This document shows, one piece after another, positions 56,801-64,000 of a stretch of 64,000 bases of DNA; the stretch's first letter is position 1; each line of letters starts with the position of its first letter. Position numbers and translations under genes: made by a program. The notes below the pieces were generated by a model. That model made no database searches, was not told the DNA's origin, and saw only the letters and a program-made list of their open reading frames with translations. The stretch is from Plumapathes pennacea (lineage: Eukaryota; Cnidaria; Anthozoa; Antipatharia; Myriopathidae), in assembly GCA_964036295.1 (NCBI GenBank), contig OZ038471.1, positions 2,510,001 through 2,574,000 of the forward strand, given 5' to 3'.

Positions 56801-59800
56801 TGAGTTCATTTTAATGAGGTTACATTTGCTCCATGCTGTGGGTCGCTCAGAGCGGGAAAATGGAAGGGGGTCGTTCGACGAAACGTCACAAAAAAAAATT
56901 GGAATTCAGAGAGAGGAAGTTGAGGACCCACGCAACGCTGTAAATAATGAAGAGGCAGGTGCTGCCGGACCTGCACAAAAGTCGACTTCACTAACAAAAG
57001 AAACAACACGAAGAATCACGAAAAAAAAAAAAACCCGATTCTCTGGAGTCGAGTTCGGAGTGAAAATTCTAATCTTGAACAGCAGTTCTTGAAAGAACAC
57101 AAGGCCGGTTGGGACATTTGCCTTATTAAACATTCAAATGCACAGCAGTTATATTCAAGGGTTTGGCAGGTCAAGAAAAAATGAAAAACATTGTCGAATA
57201 GGTGAGCGAGCGAGCGAGAGAGAGGGAGAGAGAACAAGAGAGAGAACGTGAGAAAGCTAGAGAACAAGAGAGGCATGTAATTATAATCTCTAATATTACA
57301 CTGTAATCACCCAAGGGATGTACGAGCTCTAAAACGAACTCAAATTCACACGACCGTTTCAGTTGTCGCTTGCTTGGTCATACAAAAGCTCGCTTCGTCT
57401 GTGTCACGAACTTTAAATTCAGACATTCCTAGGCGCAAATCTGCCCACATAAACCACAACATTCACCAAAGAGAAATTCAGAAGATATATCTACTCACTT
57501 GTGACAACGCTTTAAACCTACAGCCCACCAGACAGACCATAAATACATCATACGGAGCCATGATAGTTCGGTTAGCTAGCAAGAGATGCAGTTCGTGTCG
57601 CGCTTTGGCAAAGACTAACCTGAGAAACGGGTGTTGCGGTTTTAATAACACCTGAGACTCAAGTGCCCCCGGGTAAAGTGCTTCATAATTATTCATGAAT
57701 ATTGAACTGTGGGGTGCTACCATTACGTCGTATACCTTTCTCTCTTTTTCCTCTCCATCCCTTCTCTCCTTTTCTTTGAGGGCGTCTTCGTTCTGCAAGA
57801 TACAATTTAGAAATTCGATTGGATATTTTTTTCGGCCAGAAAGTAAACGGCAACTTCAACTATAGACAGTTTCGTCTCGCTTCTCGTTAAGAGTTAATGT
57901 CACACTGGGAGTGAGTGTACATTTCTATTTGAGTCAAAGCAATACGATTAGATATGAACTGATTACCGAATATATCGCGCCTACATGAGCTTAATCAACA
58001 ACATATCGGCGACAACGACGTCAACGACATTAACTCTGTCAATCAACAAAATCAATCGACAACATTTAGAAAATACACATCACATGCTTATGACTATGCA
58101 GCGGGAGATAGAGAATTTCTTTGTTAGGTAAAGCGTAGACAATCTAACGACTATGTACCAGTTTTCTCTTGACAAATTCTTGCAATTGAAACATGATTTC
58201 TGTTTTCGCCATTTTGTCACGTTTGCTCTCCAACAAAACACCTCTGACCGATATGATAATTTCTTCCTTTGCGATAATTCTCTCCGCTGACACCCAGGCC
58301 ACGTCACTGCCTGAGCCTGCAAACGTCACGTGTTTTTGTCAAAAAATAAAAAGAACTGAGCCTAAAAAACCTCTACATTTTACTTAACTGACCAAAACGA
58401 GAATCTCCAAAAATAAAATAAATGTTGAAAATTAAAACGTCTTTTTTTTTTCCAGTACCAACACGTGCGGTTGGTTTATAATGGCACACGTCACTCTGTC
58501 TTTTCCTCTCGGTCTCCTTGGAGTATTCACAGTCGCAAGTGATGCAGTGATATTTGTCGGAGTCTCAATATTTGAATCCTTAAAGCGACGGGCCACTATT
58601 TTGCCCCAACAAAAGACAAGGGGCGGCCCACTTTAACCCAAAGACAAGCTGTCTGAGCAGTCAAGGCGATCTCAATATACTAGAGAATTGCCATGTCAAT
58701 AAGACACCTGTAGCCAAACGGGTACTTGTCTCTGGGGCTTCTGTCATGCATCGAAACAAAACTCGACGGGCCAATCATTTGTTTTGGAAACAAACCTCCA
58801 ATCATCTGTTTTGTGTGGCTTGTCTACGAGCAAACCATCACGCTGCGAAAGTCTGATTCTTGGTTGGAAAGTTTGGCCGGCCAGACAGTTACCACTGCAA
58901 ATTTGATCGCACCTTACCACGAACTTTAAGAAATGTAGAGTTTTTTTTGGATCTACTCCGGGTTGTGGTCAGTTTAATTCAAGATTGTTTATTCCAGTTC
59001 GTTTTGAATGCTTTCACAAGACACTGTAAAAATTCCCGATACATCAGCAATGATGTCTGCCATAAACCGAAAGATTTCTCTGGTCAAGCCCCTCTTGTCC
59101 TATTTCGAAAGAGGCCCGAAACAATTGCTCCATACAACGAACAAGGCTTTTCTAGAAAAAGCGTACGGAAGGATAAAATGAGGATCTTCAATGCCACACC
59201 TCATATTTTTGGCTTCTGGACATCGAGGTATTTCCTATTTCCGGCTATTGTCTTGCCCCTTCCCGTGCGAAGCAAGCGTTTCCGTAGGTTTCTGAGTGCA
59301 TACGAATGCGCATGTTTCGATTTTTGACCGCGCGAAATTTGGAGCGAGCGCAAAATGGACGTCGAGGGGGGAGGGGAGAGGGAGGAAACTCCGGATTCCC
59401 CAGCATGCCCTAGGGCTTACACCAATGGTATGCATGAAACCGGAAGCAAGGGTGAAAGATTGCGACATTACGCGCATAGTTTACATAGAAAACTTTCGGC
59501 GACAAATTGTTTTTGCGTTCGAGTTTGATTTTGAAGTTAAGCAAGCCAGTGGCAATCAAGCACAAGTCTTTTAAATTTCACTTAAGTCGTCCTTCATGAG
59601 ATCAGTACAATCATGTTTTGGCTAAACAACAGTAGTCACTGAAGTACATAGAGCATATAAACTCGACAACAATTTAGCAATCCAATCAAGTAATTGACTT
59701 ATCAAAAGTTTGACAAAAAAGAAAAAAAGTAGTGGAAACTTAATCCCTAAGCAAAAAGAGAATGAAAATCCAACACGATTCACCAAACCGTACAGAAACA

Positions 59801-61710
59801 ACCGTTACAAAAGTAAAACGTACATGTAAAACCCGGCATCGCTTATTTACCCGAACTTTCTACAGCCAAGGTTAAACCTCGACATGAATCGATAAACAAT
59901 CTCTTTCAGAGAGTTTCATTCGATACTATACAGGCACAACGCTTACCATTTTTAACTTGAGACTTCGGGTTGTTTGTGAACAGACCTCGAACAAACATAC
60001 AGCACGTTTTGTGGCTGTCCCAAGCCCACCAGTCATACGCTTTAAATAAATGTGTCAATCTAACAGAATTTATTGATCCACTTGAACATGCTATCCGGCT
60101 GAACTTTGTTTGCGGTCTGTCAGCAAAGCTGCAGGACTCGAATCGGCTTAAAGCCGGCCGCGCTTTACAAGGAAAATGTACTTTATAGTTTCCAAGGAAA
60201 ACGCACTTCTTAGTTTACACACGAGGATGTATCTTAGAAATCGGACAAATAGAGCTTTTTGGACACAAAATAATTTCAAGAGGCCCTCGAGATTGGCGTC
60301 ATACACAATTTCAGTTATCCAATTACGGAAAAAGACTGGAAAACATCCAAGGTTATGTCATAGATGACCTGTCACGGTTTTCGATTTCTCTTCTAGAAGT
60401 TTCTTTCTAATATTAAACTTCCGTAGTCAACTCTCTATGGGAAAGCATGATCACGGACAAATCTTCCTCACATAAAAGAAACTTTCAACAAAAAATGGCT
60501 GAAACAATGACAACAACTTGATGAACCGGTTTAGCGCGCATCAAACTGCGTCGATTCACAGGAACAAGTAATATGACGCTGGTCTGGGATTGTTTCCCGC
60601 ACCCACTCACACACGCACACGCACACGAACACGAACACGCATGTACTCGACTAACCTGTTTCCGAATCTGATTCGCGCCGTTTGGTAAACCATCAGGACT
60701 CAACCCAGTGCCCGCTCCGATAGTGGCCACGGGCCCGCTCTCAGCAGTCCCCTCGGGCACGAGTTTGGGGTCATAGCCGTCACAGATGAGGACAGACAGC
60801 TCCTGGTCCATGTTACGGAGCGCGCGCACCGCTTCAAGATGGGTTGCGCCCAACAGGCTTACTCCATTCACCTAACAAAGACAGACAAGGACGCAGAGTG
60901 ATGAACTTCGATTTTCTCCTTCAGTTTCTCACCAGAAATATATTATACAGTAAGGAGAACTTGGTCTTTGATACCTTACTCAGGTTAAAGATTTAAACTA
61001 TCAACTCTCGCTACATCCCTCGTACGTTTTCTTCTTTTTTTCTTGGGAGAATATGCATTTTGAGCTTGTAGGGAGTCCAAGAATTAACCCTTTCAACGCC
61101 CACAGTGTATCACACTCACTAACCTCCAAAATTCTCTGGCCAACTTTGAGCCGCTTATCCTTAAAAGCTGCGCCCCCTTCAGCAACCTGACAAGAAAAAC
61201 GAGGCATTCTCAAGACGACATATTACACAATGGAACAGCCACAAAAACATATAGACATACGGACAAGAAAAGTGAAGTTACAAATCAATCTTGAAAACCC
61301 CCAGCGAAAGATCGTTTTGATCCTGCTAACTTTCAGCTGTCCAGTTATCCTGGACAACCGCAAACATGCTGGGGCAACTAAATAGTGTGCAATACTGTCC
61401 CTTGGGCAACTAATGTCTTGGAGAAAAATGATGCGATTTAGTGCTAGACGACAATGCTACTTTTCAACACAATGTGGGGCACCAAGAGATTGGATGGGGA
61501 ATCCAAAACACGACTTGTGGTTGTCCGGCGAGGAACAACCGCACTCAAAAGTTAATTCGAAGCCCGACTGCACTGAGACACTAGACACGTTACCTTGGAG
61601 ACGAATATGCCTTCGTCCGTTTTGTCCAGCGGATTTCCCGGATGTCCCTTCGCACCTCCTCGGATACTAATACCCAGTTTCTCTCCTGGTTGTTTCTTTA
61701 GGTAGATTTC
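53818..61710 (-). CDS. SCRIB: Scribble homologue, 3' part: PDZ4 and C-terminal tail (partial)
   Basis: Seven exons recovered on the minus strand: 61710-61594, 61186-61124, 60871-60656, 57792-57736, 56325-56269, 54522-54501 and 54206-53818, giving ~306 residues. The first three build a PDZ domain (GEKLGISIRGGAKGHPGNP, DEGIFVSKVAEGGAAFKD, LKVGQRILEV, VNGVSLLGATHLEAVRAL, LSVLICDGYD) closest to my memory of Scribble PDZ4. The tail is charged and coiled-coil-like and carries LTASEKRSLEAGKRAALRQQ then MRELEEDAMKAQVVI, which resembles the vertebrate Scribble tail. Scribble is a basolateral polarity scaffold at cell junctions. The LRR region and PDZ1-3 must lie beyond the right edge. Extra tail exons between 60656 and 57792 cannot be excluded. 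The terminal residues (NRST) are not an evident PDZ ligand. Confidence 0.85.
54604..54705 (+). repeat. Tandem CCTCATTCCT minisatellite
   Basis: About ten units of CTCATTCCTC with C/T variants, in a Scribble intron. The preceding 54375-54470 holds CGACGACGG and CAACAG repeats. Confidence 0.9.
54710..54900 (-). mobile_element. Diverged TTAA-type MITE
   Basis: Recognisable by AAGGAGAACTTGGCAGATGA, GACAGTTCAATCAGCCTTCA and ACTCCAAGAAGTTGAAGGA. The termini are lost. It is in a Scribble intron. Confidence 0.55.
57200..57275 (+). repeat. GA-rich low-complexity tract
   Basis: GAGCGAGCGAGAGAGAGGGA-type purine repeat in a Scribble intron. Confidence 0.85.
60899..61087 (+). mobile_element. TTAA-type MITE copy in Scribble intron
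   Basis: GATGAACTTCGATTTTCTCC ... GGGAGTCCAAGAATTAA. The right TTAA is at 61084-61087. It sits between the second and third recovered exons, directly upstream (on the minus strand) of the exon starting at 60871. Confidence 0.7.
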
Positions 61711-62419
61711 CTGCAAAACAAAAACGTAAGAGATAAGGAGTTAAATGAAGCACAGTATGGCAGAAATTGGGTCACATATCCAGCTTTAAGTACCAAGACT
61801 AATAAATTTCCAATTGAAACAAAATGGCATCGGCCGTAACCAGCTCTTAGCAACTGCTTCTGATAGCATCTAGTACTTTGAAATAAATACGAAAGGTTCG
61901 CATACTGTTCAAAATATTTAACTTTCTAAAATACACTCATAAAAAACTATAAATATTATTCTGTTTTTTTAAAAAAAAGGAACAAGAGAATATAACGAAG
62001 ATGTTGTTGCGTCTACCCCGACAGCCGTGTGCAATACGTTGGGGTCGAAAGCCACGAATATTGGAGGCATTTCGAACTTACAAAACGAAGTTTGCAACCT
62101 TCGAACAGACGCTTGTGATCGGTGGTTGGCAGATGGTGAAAATATTGCACCGACCTTTGTTTCACGGCAACATCTAATCAGCTCAAAAGACTGTCATTCT
62201 CACACAAGTAGTTGACTTTTCATTTCAGTGCACTTAGTCCTTCTACTTGGCAATTGCCCTGTGGCTTACACATGCTCAGATATTCAAGTTCACCCGTGGC
62301 CAAAGTCACGTCAGGCTTTTGTCGCTGTTTGGTCATATTGGGAAATTGGACGTTCTGAACCAAGTCTTGTTCGCTTTGATCGGTTCCGAGTATTTATGAT
62401 TCTCACTTTAGATGTAAAC

Positions 62420-62555
62420 GGCCCAGTAAAACCTAAAGGTGTGACCACTCAAATGAAAACTCTCAATGAGTACATCCTAATTTCCAGCTGTCAAGTAAAA
62501 CCTAAATATGTCACCACTCAAACGAAAGCTCTCGATGAATACGTTCTAATAGTTG
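62420..62555 (-). repeat. Inverted 89-bp minisatellite units
   Basis: AAACCTAAAGGTGTGACCAC, TCAAATGAAAACTCTCAATG and AGTACATCCTAAT are the complement of the 34279 unit. About 1.5 units. Confidence 0.8.
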
Positions 62556-63622
62556 TGTCCACATTATTATAGAGGAGAACTTACATTTTTAGTATTTGTA
62601 AGTTAAATTTGGACAGAGAACTACAGCAGTAAAAGGAAAATCTACTTCTAACTACAGTCCAACCTGCCCAACAAACAAGTATTCTGCACTCAAGTTTTTC
62701 TGCAATTCAGGAAACCCTGCAGCAGTTCTACGCGTACTTGTGTACAAAAGATAACTCCGCAAAGTATTAAAGTTTCTATTAAGCGTTGAAGTATAGAACA
62801 GCATTAATAGTAGCTGACCGAACTTGAAAAAAGGTTACACGTATTGGTTTGTCTCTTGACAAAGTAGAATAAAACGCTACGAAAAAAAAAAAAACACTTG
62901 GGTCCTTAGATGTAGAGATATCGTCTCTTAGGAACATGAGCTAGCTACAGAAACAGCCCAAAACACAGCAAGAGGCGACAACAGGCGACAGAGTTGAGTC
63001 TCGAAGTCTGCTTTATAAGTGTCAAAGAGCGCTACTAGAACACGAGCCACTGAAGTGCTAATGAAATATCAGACCGGTGAGCTTTTAAGCTCAAGTAATA
63101 CCCACAGGGATTTTACAATAAGCCTTCTCTGTCACCAAAACAGACAACAGTCTTCGGGTGAATTGTAAGCCCCACGCTATCCAAATCTCACATTTGCCGA
63201 TGCTGAAATAAGGGCAAAAGGTCTCGCGAAATCTTGGTGCCATAATCGCTTGATTTGTCCCTCCTTTTGACTAAGAAATGTACGCTCACGATAAAGCCGC
63301 CAGCAATTGTCAGAACCAAAACAAAGAACCGACTCTTCTAGGGATTATTGTAGAACGGAAGATATCAAATGGTTATAGCAAAATGAAAACAAACTTGACT
63401 GACTTTGTTCGAAGTTCTGCCTAAAAAATCGCTAAAGTGTATGAAAAGGTTGCAAACCATCTTTGCGTCTATCTTATATAATATGCAATAGTAATAATCC
63501 TTGCGAAGTGTAATAGTTCTTACAAGGCTTGACAAACAAGACACGCAAAATCTGAGAAAAACGTACAACCCCATGTGGAAGGGGGAACTTTGAAGGAGCA
63601 ATATTTAGTGAAAGAACATAAA

Positions 63623-63819
63623 TTAACCCTTTTATTCCGAAGTGATCAACTTCAATTTTCTCCTTCAGTTTCTCACCAGAAATATATCATACAGTAAAGA
63701 GAACTTGGCTTTTGATAACTAAAGCTGGAAATTAACAGATCTCACTGCATCACTTATACATTTTCTTCTTGAAAGGTTCTGAGAATCTGTATTTTGGGCT
63801 TGAGAGTGACAAGGGTTAA
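63623..63819 (+). mobile_element. TTAA-type MITE copy
   Basis: TTAACCCTTTTATTCCGAAG at the left and GAGAGTGACAAGGGTTAA at the right. 197 bp with both TTAA ends. Confidence 0.8.
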
Positions 63820-64000
63820 TTGGGTTAATTCGTGAACAAATGATAATTAGCTGACGAGCACACGGAATTTACATGTGTCAAGAGTGACAGAGAAGTTCAT
63901 CAAAGCAACCCCTTTTTTATAAAATCACGAGTAGACTTCGCACTCGAACTACGTCTCGAAAGTTCGTATGACAACCTTTCTCATATTGCCCACAAGTGCA

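Larger units (their letters stand above)
61711..64000. other. Upstream intron of Scribble or flank; no exon seen
   Basis: No further PDZ-coding exon is recognisable before the right edge, so this is probably a long Scribble intron. It contains inverted 89-bp minisatellite units at 62420-62555 and a TTAA-type MITE at 63623-63819. Confidence 0.5.

Noticed and set aside
58080..58322. Possible extra Scribble exon (CAG acceptor at 58323, open frame)
   Set aside because: No similarity to the Scribble tail and no convincing donor; phase-0 reading gives a composition unlike its neighbours.

Overview
The window is animal nuclear DNA: AT-rich, with GT-AG introns, multi-domain extracellular proteins, metazoan polarity and glycosylation genes, and many short terminal-inverted-repeat elements. 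Gene content (PAN/EGF and discoidin/EGF/CUB proteins, Scribble, HS1BP3, tandem FEM1-like genes) and repeat types fit an anthozoan cnidarian, most likely a stony coral. That assignment is inference; no rRNA or mitochondrial marker is present. Exon boundaries were built by hand from splice sites and checked by reading-phase continuity.

Layout. 1.3-1.8 kb: a two-exon gene for an 82-residue secreted precursor carrying two copies of a six-cysteine peptide separated by basic cleavage sites; I do not recognise the family. 2.9-5.5 kb (minus): a secreted or membrane-anchored PAN + EGF protein with a C-terminal module typical of cnidarian extracellular proteins. 7.2-10.1 kb (plus): HS1BP3, a PX-domain protein with a Lys/Pro-rich and DLF-motif tail. 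11.1-12.4 kb (minus): a 103-residue zinc-ribbon protein. 12.8-25.5 kb (plus): four tandem intronless FEM1-like genes, each exactly 630 codons, predicted substrate receptors of CUL2 ubiquitin ligases. Their degron-pocket residue equivalent to FEM1C Asp126 reads D, V, V, H across the four copies. 26.6-29.4 kb (minus) and 31.6-34.3 kb (plus): a head-to-head pair of beta-1,3-glucuronosyltransferase (GlcAT/B3GAT) genes with matching intron phases and last-exon lengths. A relic of a third B3GAT exon lies inside the FEM1 array. 35.3-48.4 kb (plus): a 23-exon gene for a ~1078-residue secreted protein (two F5/8C discoidin domains, an unrecognised cysteine module, eight EGF domains, CUB). 51.0-51.9 kb (minus): an intronless TMEM45-like membrane protein. 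53.8 kb to beyond 61.7 kb (minus): the 3' end of Scribble (PDZ4 and C-terminal tail), whose 5' part lies outside the window.

Among these are at least twelve copies of a ~200 bp TTAA-flanked (piggyBac-like) MITE, TA-flanked pogo/mariner-like MITEs, GGGCCC-ended MITEs, fold-back elements and a dispersed 89-bp minisatellite. The genes do not form an operon. Two themes stand out: local duplication with divergence of a ubiquitin-ligase receptor family, and a new cysteine-rich peptide precursor.
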